From: Gp6-AA40 sp036407095
GTDB lineage: Bacteria > Acidobacteriota > Vicinamibacteria > Vicinamibacterales > UBA2999
Length of the DNA stretch: 64,000 nt
Assembly (NCBI GenBank): GCA_036407095.1
Contig: DASWZV010000158.1
Location: forward strand, 124,001-188,000
Reading direction: 5' to 3'
Under the pieces are notes generated by a model. That model was given only the letters and a program-made list of their open reading frames with translations. It made no database searches and was not told the DNA's origin. Shown one piece after another: positions 44,402 to 53,319 of the stretch (positions are counted from its first letter, which is position 1; every line of letters starts with the position of its first letter). The position numbers and the translations under genes were made by a program.

Positions 44402-46027
44402 TTAACGCCACGCATCAATCGAGACCGTTGCGCGCAACGCGCCGCTGATCATCTTCCACGCACCCTGCGTCTCGCCGCCGGCCACGACGATGTTGATGTC
44501 CGACGGCTCGTAGATCGTGATCACGTCATCAGGGTCGGCCTTGAGGCGCGACGCGTACGGCTCAATGCCGGCCACCGCCTTCGGGCGTAACAGCTGAATC
44601 GATTGATTGTCCCAGTACTCGCGCGCCGTGAGCAACGCGTTCTCGGCACACCAGTCGATCAGCTTCTCCTTCGTGTCGAAGCCAAGTTTGACGAATCCGC
44701 GCGCGACGATCGGATCCATCACGAACAAAGGTGGGCTGTACTGCTCGACCGCCGCGAGCGCGTGACGCATTTTCTCTTTCCAGGTGGCGCGCGGACCATA
44801 GCCCGCGTGCGTGTACCAGCCGCCGAAGAAAACGGTAGCGATGCTCTCGGTCGGTTTGAAACCTTTCTGCACGTGGAGCGGCTGCCATGGACTCCGCTCC
44901 TCTGCTTCGGGGAGAACCGCTGTGTACGCATACCAGTTGCCGGACGATCCCATGTAGGTGTCGCCCGGAACCGATCCGCCCTGCAGATTCTGCGAGAGCA
45001 GACCGTAGGCCCGCCCGATCGTGGCGTTGGCGTGATTGTAGGGACCCATCGCGCCGATCCCCGAGTTCATCGTGATCTCATTGCGGATGGGGCCGTTGAC
45101 GACCGTGATCGCGGCGAATGAGGTCGTGCTGCTGGACCTGGCGGTAATGCCACTGGCGGCCAACGCGAGGATCACCGGAAAGTACTCCGGGCGCGCACCC
45201 GCCATCACGGCGTTGACCGCCACTTTCTCCACGGTGAATTCCCAGGCTTCGCGGAACACGGTCGGACGGAGCCGTCCGACGATCGTATCGGGCGGATGGC
45301 TCGTGCCTTTGAGCATTGCTTCGACGCGCGCCTCGGTCGGCAGCACGATCGGAAGACAGTCGGTCCAGCGGTTGTCTTCGAAGAGCCGCTGAAGGTTGTC
45401 CTCGGTATCGGGCGCCAGCAGCCGCGGTGTCGTCCGCTCGAACGACAGACCCTGGATATCGGCGTCGTCGAGTGGAGCCGTGAGGCCCTCGAGCACCTCC
45501 TGCATGAACGGGCGCCCCGAGATCGCGTCGGCACCGTCGACGTAGGCACGCAGGTTGGCGGCCGACTGATCGACCACCGGATGCGGCGTGTACGCCTGCC
45601 GCAGGTTCGGCATCCCCATGGACAGCGCCGTCGCTTTGCAGAGCCGTGCGAACTGCCGCGTGTGAACGGCAACGGATGGCACGCCATCCTCTTCGAGCGC
45701 CGCGGTCAACCCGACGACCGTCGGGCTACAGGTGCTTCAAAGGCCGATGCCGAGAATCGCAGCATCGCCGCTGGCCGCGATCGTCGCGCGCATCTCCTTG
45801 TCGTCGGCCCACGTCTCCTTCGGCCTGATGGTTCGGACATCGACTGCCGGCAAGTGCTCAGTGAACCACTGCTGCAGCTGATTCATGAACACATCTGAAT
45901 TGTCGAACAGGCAGTCGACGAGATAGACCGTCCTGTCGTCCAGCGTCGAGAGCCGGGGCGCGAGACGTTTGCCAACGACCTTCGGCGGATAGCCGCGAGG
46001 ATCGTGCACCGTGATCCGTTGTGTCAT
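44402..46027 (-). CDS. Selenoprotein 2: paralogue of selenoprotein 1 with in-frame UGA (541 aa, Sec97)
   Basis: Tandem duplicate of the downstream selenoprotein, roughly 80 % identical by eye. The in-frame TGA is at 45737-45739, at the same residue (97), in 'AILGIGL-U-STCSPTVVGLT'. The hairpin beginning 9 nt later is retained, with one pair changed to G-U. Between the UGA and the conserved 'FARLCKATALSMGM' the frame is open and the protein sequence is conserved with copy 1, which would not be expected downstream of a real stop. The C-terminal partner domain is complete ('WTDCLPIVLPTEARVEAMLK', 'FKPTESIATVFFGGWYTHAG'). The gene lies 7 bp downstream of the thioredoxin-reductase-like gene and 81 bp upstream of copy 1. 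Function unknown; redox chemistry is likely. Confidence 0.87.
45708..45727 (-). promoter_or_regulatory. SECIS-like hairpin of selenoprotein 2
   Basis: Same structure and spacing as in selenoprotein 1: UGA (45737-45739), 9 nt, 8-bp stem AGCCCGAC / GUCGGGUU, loop GGUC. The second pair is G-U instead of G-C, so the helix is kept although the base differs and the encoded residue changes from Leu-coding CTC context to TTG. Confidence 0.8.
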
Positions 46028-46034
46028 AGAGTCA

Positions 46035-46970
46035 TCATCCCCGCCATGTGCCGCCTCTCACATACCGATCCGCGCCCACCGCTGCCGTCGCGCCGTCGCC
46101 CGCGGCCGATGCTGCCCGTCCCGGCGAACCCGATCGTACGGTTCCTGCCGCGAAGAGACCTGGCAGGCTGCTGCGCATGAGGTCATCGACCGCGATTCGC
46201 CCGGACCCATCGAGCGCGAGCACCTTCTCGAGTAATTGCGTCGCGGGGGCCAGTCCCACGTAGACGAACAAACCAGCCAATTCGAGATCTTCGGTGGTGG
46301 CCTCACTCGCGGTTCGAGTGCGTACCGCGGTCAAGCCACCATTGCCAATCACCTCTTCGACGATGGTGCCGAATCGCACTTCGATTTTCGAATTCTGCCT
46401 CACGCGCTCGCAATACGCCGCCTGCGCGGAGAACGCAGTGCCGCGATGCAGAATGATCGCGCGAGACGCGTGCTGCGCCAGCGTGAGCGCTTCCTGCAAG
46501 GCGGAGTCTCCGCCGCCGACGACGCCGACGACCTTGCCACGGAGAAGAGGAGCGTCGCAGCTTGCACAATGGCTCACGCCCTTCCCCCGCAGCCGCTCTT
46601 CCCCGGGGACTCCGAGCGTCTTCAATGTCGTGCCGGTAGCGATCACAACAGCACGTGCCCTCACCTCGCCGTCGCCTGTGGCCAGACGCCATCGTCCGTC
46701 GTCGGCGCACAGAGCGGTCGCCTCGCTCGCGGCAAACTCGGCTCCGGCCGCGACCGCCTGCTCCTGAATGATCGGGCACAAGTCGTAGCCGGGAACCCCG
46801 TCGGGAAACCCGGGATAGCCGTCGATCCGTTCAATGCTCAAGAGGTGGCCCCCGAGTGCTGGACCGGTCAGGACGCGGGTCTTCCGCCCGGCACGCGCGG
46901 ACGTCAGTCCCGCGGTCAGCCCTGCGACACCACCTCCGACAATCACGACGTCGTACTCGTGTTCTGACAT
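46035..46970 (-). CDS. Thioredoxin-reductase-like FAD/NAD(P)H disulfide reductase (311 aa)
   Basis: FAD-binding 'VVIVGGGVAGLTAGLTSARA' (8-27), redox-active CxxC in 'VSHCASCDAPLL' (135-138), NAD(P)H-binding 'GVVGGGDSALQEALTLA' (about 149-165) and C-terminal FAD motif 'GRIAVDDLMRSSLPGLFAAG'. This is the size and layout of low-molecular-weight thioredoxin reductase, with an extra glycine/alanine-rich tail. The ATG at 46970 is chosen because the conserved FAD motif begins 7 residues later. It sits between the MFS gene (11 bp upstream) and selenoprotein 2 (7 bp downstream), so it probably reduces the selenoproteins with NADPH. No thioredoxin gene is seen nearby. Confidence 0.92.
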   Translation of the reverse strand: MSEHEYDVVIVGGGVAGLTAGLTSARAGRKTRVLTGPALGGHLLSIERIDGYPGFPDGVPGYDLCPIIQEQAVAAGAEFAASEATALCADDGRWRLATGDGEVRARAVVIATGTTLKTLGVPGEERLRGKGVSHCASCDAPLLRGKVVGVVGGGDSALQEALTLAQHASRAIILHRGTAFSAQAAYCERVRQNSKIEVRFGTIVEEVIGNGGLTAVRTRTASEATTEDLELAGLFVYVGLAPATQLLEKVLALDGSGRIAVDDLMRSSLPGLFAAGTVRSGSPGRAASAAGDGATAAVGADRYVRGGTWRG

Positions 46971-46981
46971 CCGAATCGATC

Positions 46982-48316
46982 CTACGCGGTCGCGAGCCTC
47001 TCCGTCGCCTCGAGGTCCTGGCGGACCGTGCGGCTGCTGAGGAGATAGTGCAGCGCCGCCCATACGTTGACGACGCCGATGGCGACAAGGGCGTAGCGAA
47101 GGGAGTTCTGCTGGAGTGACGGGGCGAGGCCATCACTGATCAGTCCGGTGACGGACGGCCCGAGGCCGTTGCCAATGAGCGTCTGGATGAAGAGCAGCAG
47201 CGACGTGGCGACCGAGCGCATACGCAGAGTCGCGAGCGCCTGCGTCATCGCGAACGATGGGCCGAAGAACACGGCCGCCATGAACATCAGCCCCACGAAC
47301 GAGGGCAGGACCACTGCGCGATCGGGCGACAGATACGCGGCGAACTGAAACGGCACACAGAGCAGCGTCGCGATGCCGGGCACCCAGAGGTACCACCGCC
47401 GGTCGTTGAACCGCGTGCTCAGTCGATCCGCCGCGAAGCCTCCGAAGAAGGTACCGAAGCCGGCGATGGCCGAGAGCGCTGCGAGCCAATAGCCGGCTTC
47501 GGCGACCGACATGTGATGTGAGCGCTGCAGGAAGGCATTGTTGAACGCACCGCTCGCATACCAGACCACCGAGTGGAGCGCTGCTGCGAGCGTCAGGTGG
47601 CGAAACGACCGGCGCAGCCAGAGCGTGCGCAGCACCTCGAACATGCCCGGCACGGGCGCACGGTCGCCGAGTGTGCGCGACACGCCATCTGACAGCCCGC
47701 GCGGTGGTTCTTTCACCGTCAGGACCAGGATGAGCGCCATGACTATGCCCGGCACGCCGGCGAGGATGAACGTCGAGCGCCAACCGATGTTCTGGTTGCC
47801 CCAGCCACCGAGTGCGGCGCCGAGTGAAGTGCCGATCGGCACGCCCAGGGCGAAGATCGAGAACGCCGTGCCGCGTCGCTTCTTCGGGAAGTAGTCGGAG
47901 ATCAACGAGTGCGAGGGCGGGCTGCCTCCGGCTTCACCAACCGCCGTGCCGACGCGCGCCGCGAACAGCATCGTGTAGTTCACGGCCAAGCCGAAGACGG
48001 CGGTCATGACGCTCCAGCTCGTCACGGCGAGAGCCAGGACGTTGCGCCGGCTCGAGCGGTCGGCCCACGCCGCGATCGGGATGCCCATGATCGAATAGAA
48101 CAACGCGAACGGTATGCCGGTCAGCACACCCATCTGGAAGTCGCTGGCGGCGAACTCCTTCTTGATCGCCTGGAGCGATGCCGCGAGGATCTGCGAGCGA
48201 TCGACCGTGTTGAGCACATAGCACAGCGTGAGCACGACGAGGACGTAATACGCGTACCACGTCCTGGTCAGGACTGGCGGGTGAGCGGCAAGTGCGGGTT
48301 CTGCAGTCTGCAACAC
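46982..48316 (-). CDS. MFS transporter, spinster-like (444 aa)
   Basis: Twelve hydrophobic segments; the MFS inter-helix motif appears as 'IPIAAWADRSSRRNVLALAV' (about 78-97), and 'RVGTAVGEAGGSPPSHSLIS' and 'KRRGTAFSIFALGVPIGTSL' are typical of the spinster-type/aromatic-acid-like MFS group. It starts with GTG at 48316 after a GGGAGG box. It heads the minus-strand operon that continues into the flavoprotein and two selenoproteins. It probably imports or exports the small substrate that those enzymes act on. Whether it moves a selenium compound or an organic substrate cannot be told from sequence. Confidence 0.9.
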   Translation of the reverse strand: MLQTAEPALAAHPPVLTRTWYAYYVLVVLTLCYVLNTVDRSQILAASLQAIKKEFAASDFQMGVLTGIPFALFYSIMGIPIAAWADRSSRRNVLALAVTSWSVMTAVFGLAVNYTMLFAARVGTAVGEAGGSPPSHSLISDYFPKKRRGTAFSIFALGVPIGTSLGAALGGWGNQNIGWRSTFILAGVPGIVMALILVLTVKEPPRGLSDGVSRTLGDRAPVPGMFEVLRTLWLRRSFRHLTLAAALHSVVWYASGAFNNAFLQRSHHMSVAEAGYWLAALSAIAGFGTFFGGFAADRLSTRFNDRRWYLWVPGIATLLCVPFQFAAYLSPDRAVVLPSFVGLMFMAAVFFGPSFAMTQALATLRMRSVATSLLLFIQTLIGNGLGPSVTGLISDGLAPSLQQNSLRYALVAIGVVNVWAALHYLLSSRTVRQDLEATERLATA

Positions 48317-48452
48317 GTCCTCCCGATTGGGGAGCTTAGATTAACCGAATTATCTCGCGATAGACTTGCGCCCGCGGCGGGACGGTTGAGGCTCTTTCGA
48401 CGTCTCTTGCGCGCGCATAGCTGACACATGTTTCCACGCGAAGGAGGGAAAT

Positions 48453-49982
48453 ATGAGAGCGAGTTTCCGAGGGTTTGTCTGTGCGTTAGTGGCGCTTCTC
48501 TTGGCCTGGTCGTCCTTCGGGCACGCTCCGATTGTGCGCGCCTCGTCTGGCGATGTCTCCCACGTACTCCTCATCAGCCTGGACGGATTCCATGACTTTG
48601 ATTTGAGCGACTACATCCGGACCCATCCGAGCTCCTCGCTGTCAACGCTCGTTCAGCGCGGTCTGCGGTACACGAACGCCACATCCACGGGCCCGTCCGA
48701 CTCGTTCCCAGCGACGCTCGCGATGGTCACCGGTGGATCGCCTGTCTCCACGGGCGTGTACTACGACGTCTCGTGGGACGACAATCTGTCGCCCGCAGGC
48801 TCGAATTGTTCGGTGCGCGGCACGACGGTCTCATACAACGAAGCCATCAACGTTAGTACGACTGTGCGGTTCACCACGATCAATCCTGCGAAATTGCCGC
48901 TCGATCCAGACGCGAATTGCACGCCGGTATATCCTCATCAGTACTTGCATGTGAATACGATCTTCGAGGTCATCAAAGCGGCCGGTCTCCGGACCGCGGC
49001 GAGCGACAAGCATCCGAGCTACGAGATTCTCAACGGTCCATCCGGAGCGGGCATCGACGACCTGTACACACCGGAGATCAATCCCGACAAGAAGGACATC
49101 GCCAAAACCATCCAGAACGACGAACTGAAAGTCGTGGCGACGCTGAATCAGATTGCCGGATACGCCTCGACCGATAACGCGCACGCGACCTTTGTCGGTG
49201 TGCCAGCCATCATGAGCATGAACTTCCAGGCACCGAACATTGCCCAAAAGTTCTCCGGGTACGTCATCGACCCGTCCGGCCCGATACCGGCGAACGTGAC
49301 CACGCTCGGACCGTTAGCCGGCTCACCACCGGGACTCGCGCAGGCGTTCGACTATGTTGATGGGGCGCTCGGCCGGATGCTCGACGCCCTTGACGCGCAG
49401 GGGCTGACGGATTCCACGCTGGTCATCGTGACCTCAAAGCATGGCAACAGTCCGGTCGATCAGGCGCAACTCCGGCTGATCGATCCGGCCACCCTGGTGT
49501 CCTTGATAAACGGCGTGCAGGCGGGACTGGCGGCCCAGGTGACCGATGACACGAGTGCGCTGATTTGGCTTAAGGATCACAGTCGAGCGGCAGACGTCGC
49601 AGCGGTGCTGCAGGACAGAGCCGCTGTAGTCGGGGCGGAATCGATTTATCTAGGCGACCAGATCGACGGCCTCATGGGCGGCGAGTTGGCCGGCAATCCT
49701 TCACGCCGCCCAGACATCATCGTCGAACCGATGCAGGGCGTAGTGTACGCGGCGCCGGCAAGCAAGCTCGCGGATCACGGCGGTTTCCATGACCAGGATC
49801 TGCACGTGCCGTTGGTTGTGGTCCATCCGCACCGCGAAGCGGGAACGGTGACCGCACCGGTTTCACTGCAACAAATCGCGCCGACGATCCTTCACGCGTT
49901 GCATCTGAAAAAGAATGCGCTCGACGCCGTGCGGCTGGAGCACACGCCGCAGCTGCCGGGACTGGATGATAACGACGATTAG
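48453..49982 (+). CDS. Secreted alkaline-phosphatase-superfamily phosphodiesterase (509 aa)
   Basis: AAGGAGGG box, then ATG at 48453 and a signal peptide (about residues 1-32). The superfamily core is visible: metal Asp in 'HVLLISLDGFHDFDL', a Thr/Ser nucleophile region 'STGPSDSFPATLAMVTGG', 'TLVIVTSKHGNSPVD' and C-terminal 'LADHGGFHDQDLHVPLVVV' with a metal-binding His. It probably hydrolyses phosphodiesters or phosphomonoesters outside the cytoplasm. It is divergent from the MFS/selenoprotein operon; about 136 bp of shared upstream sequence lies between them. A decayed capA fragment follows it. Confidence 0.85.
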   Translation: MRASFRGFVCALVALLLAWSSFGHAPIVRASSGDVSHVLLISLDGFHDFDLSDYIRTHPSSSLSTLVQRGLRYTNATSTGPSDSFPATLAMVTGGSPVSTGVYYDVSWDDNLSPAGSNCSVRGTTVSYNEAINVSTTVRFTTINPAKLPLDPDANCTPVYPHQYLHVNTIFEVIKAAGLRTAASDKHPSYEILNGPSGAGIDDLYTPEINPDKKDIAKTIQNDELKVVATLNQIAGYASTDNAHATFVGVPAIMSMNFQAPNIAQKFSGYVIDPSGPIPANVTTLGPLAGSPPGLAQAFDYVDGALGRMLDALDAQGLTDSTLVIVTSKHGNSPVDQAQLRLIDPATLVSLINGVQAGLAAQVTDDTSALIWLKDHSRAADVAAVLQDRAAVVGAESIYLGDQIDGLMGGELAGNPSRRPDIIVEPMQGVVYAAPASKLADHGGFHDQDLHVPLVVVHPHREAGTVTAPVSLQQIAPTILHALHLKKNALDAVRLEHTPQLPGLDDNDD

Positions 49983-49999
49983 GGCCGAGCTCACGCTAT

Positions 50000-50225
50000 C
50001 GCGGAACGGCCGGCACGATCTCCGCCGTGCCGCCTTGATCTCAAGTTGCGTGTCGAATGGCCGCGACAACTCTGCCAGGTGCTCGAGAATGTAGCCGGCC
50101 TGAGCACCGAGGCGGCGACGGCAACCCGCGCGTGAAGAGGAATGAATTCGTCGCGCGCGGGTCCTGCACGTCGGGCTGCCCTTCACCGGGAATGTTCATC
50201 ACGATCGGCCGCACGGAGATCCCGA
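50000..50225 (-). pseudogene. Decayed 3' fragment of a capA paralogue
   Basis: The region is clearly similar to the 3' end of the intact capA-like gene at 40778-40995: both contain GTCCTGCACGTCGGGCTGCC (at 50160-50179 here), 'ATGGCCGCGACAA' and 'GAGAATGTA(A/G)CCGGCCTG'. Here small indels break the reading frame, only about 70 codons remain, and the 5' part is absent. It fills most of the 262 bp between the phosphodiesterase and the DUF4159 gene. It is a remnant of a duplication or a recombination, not a functional gene. Confidence 0.75.
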
Positions 50226-50244
50226 GCCAGACTCCGTCACGTGT

Positions 50245-51066
50245 TCAATGGGTCAACGCATACAGCACGATATCCGTCGCCAACGCGTAACCCTCGGGTG
50301 AGAACTCCGCAAAGTACTGTGGATCGTCTCCCTCCCGCTCCATCGAGTCGCCGATGTCGGTATTGTGGGTCATTGCCACCATGATGCGACCGTGACGATC
50401 GGCGATGGCGCGGAAATCTGCATGGGGACTGTCGTTCCCCCGCTCCCGCGGATCGCTGCCAGGACCGCCCCACGAGAAGATGCTGGGCACCTGCTTGACC
50501 TCGGTGATGTTGAACAATGCGTGCCGGATGGGATCGGCCGGCGCCACGTCGACGATATGGAACTCCGGCAGCACACGAGCCATGAGGGCGCTCCACTGAT
50601 TCCAAGCCGGTGTGCCCCAGAAGTCGTCCACCCAGAGGAACCCGCCCTTCAGCAGGTACTCCCGCAAGCGCTGCACCTCCGTCTCCGACAGCGCCGCCGT
50701 GCCGACGTCCGAGCCAATCAGCATCGGACAGTCGAACAACTGATCGTCTGTGAGCTGCACGACCCAGTAGTTGACAGCGCCGCCGTGCCGGCTGACATGA
50801 ATCCTGGTCAGTTCCGAGAGTCGCGTGAGAAGGTTGATTTCGCCGAACGGGTAGTCGGTGCTCCACCCGATTCCTCCGGCTTCCGGCCGATTGCTGCGAA
50901 ACATCCACTTGCAGATGGTGAATCCACCGTCGTTGAAGTCCTTCGGCGGGACCCGGATGCCGGCGCCGGCGCCTTCGAACACACCGAACCGCTGCGCGAG
51001 CGATATCGCTCCGCTGACGACGACGAGTGCAAGCACGACGGCGATGCCAGCACGCAGGCGCGGCAT
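50245..51066 (-). CDS. DUF4159-domain membrane/secreted protein (273 aa)
   Basis: The N-terminal hydrophobic helix (about 5-24) is followed by a DUF4159 domain: 'DFNDGGFTICKWMFRSNRPE', 'WSTDYPFGEINLLTRLSELT', 'LSETEVQRLREYLLKGGFLW', 'DDFWGTPAWNQWSALMARVL' and 'HADFRAIADRHGRIMVAMTH'. Family members occur widely in Acidobacteriota and Myxococcota, often near MoxR/von Willebrand factor operons, and their function is unknown; that partner set is not here. The protein likely sits in the envelope facing outwards. The ATG at 51066 gives the hydrophobic helix at the very N-terminus. Confidence 0.85.
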   Translation of the reverse strand: MPRLRAGIAVVLALVVVSGAISLAQRFGVFEGAGAGIRVPPKDFNDGGFTICKWMFRSNRPEAGGIGWSTDYPFGEINLLTRLSELTRIHVSRHGGAVNYWVVQLTDDQLFDCPMLIGSDVGTAALSETEVQRLREYLLKGGFLWVDDFWGTPAWNQWSALMARVLPEFHIVDVAPADPIRHALFNITEVKQVPSIFSWGGPGSDPRERGNDSPHADFRAIADRHGRIMVAMTHNTDIGDSMEREGDDPQYFAEFSPEGYALATDIVLYALTH

Positions 51067-51260
51067 GGATGAATCGTAGTGTACGTCGATGGCACGAAAT
51101 CGCGGGCAGAGCCTTGGACGCAGGAGGACGCAGGACCTCCGCTAACGCTTCGGGGCGGCAGGCTCAGCGGCGAGTAGACGCAGGCCGACAGCGGATATCG
51201 TTGGTGATACCCACTTGTGGCGCGACCGCTCTGTGTCGCTTCGAATGACGTAGGGCACGT

Positions 51261-52946
51261 ATGTCAACGACGATCTCGGTCCTCGGTGGCGTGGGGCTGT
51301 TCCTGCTCGGCATGAGCGTCATGACCACCGGCCTCAAGGCATTGGCCGGTTCGCGGCTGCGCACAACGCTGAACCAGGTGGCAGCGACTCCGTCGTCGGG
51401 TGCGTTCTGGGGTGCTTTCATTACGCTCATCGTGCAGTCGTCGAGTGCAACGACGATGACGACCATCGGTCTCGTGAGCGCGGGACTCCTCACCTTCTCT
51501 CAGGGCCTGGGACTGGTGTTTGGCGCGAACATCGGCACAACGGGAACAGGCTGGCTGATTGCGCTCATCGGCGTTCGGGTCTCACTCACGGCTGCCGCAT
51601 TACCGATGATCTTCGTCGGCGCCTTGATCAAGCTCTTGGGCCGTGGACGCGTGGCCGCGGCAGGTGGAGCGCTTGCAGGGTTTGCGCTCGTGCTCTTTGG
51701 ATTGACGACCCTGCAACAGGGAATGGGCGGACTGGCCGAACAGTTGCGCCCAGCGGACCTTCCGGCTGTTTTTGGCCCAGGCGTCAGTTGGTGGTGGAGC
51801 TTGCTCGGCGCGCTGACATTGATAGTGGTTGGACTGGCGATGACGGCGGTGATGCAATCGTCGACAGCCGCCATTGCGGTCACGCTATCGGCGCACTTTG
51901 CCGGAGCGATCGCGCTCGATCAGGCATGCGCGCTCATCATCGGTCAGAACATCGGCACGGCGACAAGTTCCGCTCTGGCTGCAATCGGCGCAAGCAGCAC
52001 CGCCAAGCGATTGGCTCTCGCCTACATTCTGTTCAAGCTGATCGCGGCCGTGATCGCGCTGGTGCTCTTTCCTCTCACCATGCCTCTGCTCGCTCGTGCC
52101 TCGAGCACCGTCGATGGCGTGACGCTCCTGGCTGCGTATCACACGGCGTACAACGTCGTCGGCGTAGCGGTTCTGCTGCCGCTGATCGACCGGTTCACGC
52201 GATTCGTCGAGCGTGTGTTGCCGGAGCGAGGGTCGCGGCTGACGCGTTGCCTCGACCCGGCAACGCTCGAGACACCGATCGCGGCTGAGGAAGCCGTGCG
52301 GCGAACGATTGCGCGCGCGCTGGCAATGACATGCGGATCACTCGGCGACGCGTTGATGGCCAACGGAACATCTGTCCGTGCCCGGACAGATGCCATCTCA
52401 GTAACAGAGGCCAGCGATGCGTTGCGCCAGGCGCGGGAATTCATGTCGGAGGCGAGCGGCCCACCCGAATCGGAGGAGGAGCAGGAGCGACTCACGAGAA
52501 CACTGCATGCGCTCGAGCATGCGTCTCGCCTGGCGGAGGTCGCGGGCGAGAAAGGCGAATTGGCGTTGGGGCCCGCCGGATCTGACGATGAGCGCGCTTC
52601 GGGATTGTGCGCAGAGGCGATGCGACACGCGGTCGTGATCGCCGGTGATGTGGGCGCCCTGCCAAACGCCTCCGATCCGGCTGCCCCAAGCGAGGCGCTC
52701 GATTGGGAGAAGGACGTCGCTGCACCGGGAGCACCAACCGGGCAAGCCATGGTCCAACTGGAACACTGCGCGAACTCACTTCGCGATCTGCAGGGAGCCC
52801 ATCGCACAGTGACCCTCAGCTCGGTCGCGGCTGGGGCGATGAGTGCGGACGAAGCGATCGCTCGCGTCGACACCGTCCGGCGCCTCGAAGCGCTGGCGCG
52901 TCATGCCTGGCGCTCCGCAGCGCATCTCGTCGGCAGCAGTGCATAG
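51261..52946 (+). CDS. Na/Pi cotransporter family protein with PhoU-like tail (561 aa)
   Basis: Two repeats of the NptA signature are visible: 'IVQSSSATTMTTIGLVSAGL' and 'TAVMQSSTAAIAVTLSAHFA', each with the QSS(S/T) motif that binds sodium/phosphate, in a body of about eight or nine TM helices up to residue ~320. The remaining ~240 residues are soluble and helical, resembling the PhoU-like domain of bacterial family members. The protein probably takes up phosphate with sodium, or controls phosphate balance. The ATG at 51261 has no strong ribosome binding site. It is a single gene on the plus strand. Confidence 0.9.
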   Translation: MSTTISVLGGVGLFLLGMSVMTTGLKALAGSRLRTTLNQVAATPSSGAFWGAFITLIVQSSSATTMTTIGLVSAGLLTFSQGLGLVFGANIGTTGTGWLIALIGVRVSLTAAALPMIFVGALIKLLGRGRVAAAGGALAGFALVLFGLTTLQQGMGGLAEQLRPADLPAVFGPGVSWWWSLLGALTLIVVGLAMTAVMQSSTAAIAVTLSAHFAGAIALDQACALIIGQNIGTATSSALAAIGASSTAKRLALAYILFKLIAAVIALVLFPLTMPLLARASSTVDGVTLLAAYHTAYNVVGVAVLLPLIDRFTRFVERVLPERGSRLTRCLDPATLETPIAAEEAVRRTIARALAMTCGSLGDALMANGTSVRARTDAISVTEASDALRQAREFMSEASGPPESEEEQERLTRTLHALEHASRLAEVAGEKGELALGPAGSDDERASGLCAEAMRHAVVIAGDVGALPNASDPAAPSEALDWEKDVAAPGAPTGQAMVQLEHCANSLRDLQGAHRTVTLSSVAAGAMSADEAIARVDTVRRLEALARHAWRSAAHLVGSSA

Positions 52947-52954
52947 TTCACCGC

Positions 52955-52983
52955 TTGCCTAACCTTCTACCCTAGCTTACTAT
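52955..52983 (+). promoter_or_regulatory. Promoter of the first PadR-permease unit
   Basis: TTGCCT (52955-52960) and TACTAT (52978-52983) with a 17-bp spacer form a good sigma-70-type promoter. Transcription would start about 7-10 bp later, at or just before the ATG at 52993, so the PadR mRNA is leaderless or nearly so. This argues against the in-frame GTG at 52984 as start. Confidence 0.65.
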
Positions 52984-52992
52984 GTGAGCAGC

Positions 52993-53319
52993 ATGGGCCA
53001 ACAAGAGAATCCCCAGGCCGCGTTGGAGTTGTTGATCCTCAAGACGCTTGCCGCGGGCCCCAATCACGGATTCGGGATCGCGCTGCACATCGACGAGAGC
53101 TCGTCGGGGCTGCTCCGTGTAGAGGAAGGATCCCTCTACCCCGCCCTCCACCGCCTGGACAAGGCGGGGTTCATCGATGCGGAGTGGACCGTGACACCGA
53201 ACGGCCGGCGGGCGCGCGTGTATTCGCTGACCAGGACGGGTCGCAAGCGTCTGAAAGAAATCGAAGAGAGTTGGACCACGCTCGCCGAAGGCGTGCGGAG
53301 AGTGCTGCGATGGACGTGA
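52993..53319 (+). CDS. PadR-family transcriptional regulator (108 aa)
   Basis: Short winged-helix PadR: 'ALELLILKTLAAGPNHGFGI', 'VEEGSLYPALHRLDKAGFID' and 'RRARVYSLTRTGRKRLKEIE'. These small PadRs typically precede MacB-like permeases in Acidobacteriota and repress them. The ATG at 52993 is preferred because the promoter just upstream overlaps the alternative GTG at 52984. Its stop overlaps the permease start by 10 bp, so the two are coupled. The ligand is unknown. Confidence 0.88.
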   Translation: MGQQENPQAALELLILKTLAAGPNHGFGIALHIDESSSGLLRVEEGSLYPALHRLDKAGFIDAEWTVTPNGRRARVYSLTRTGRKRLKEIEESWTTLAEGVRRVLRWT

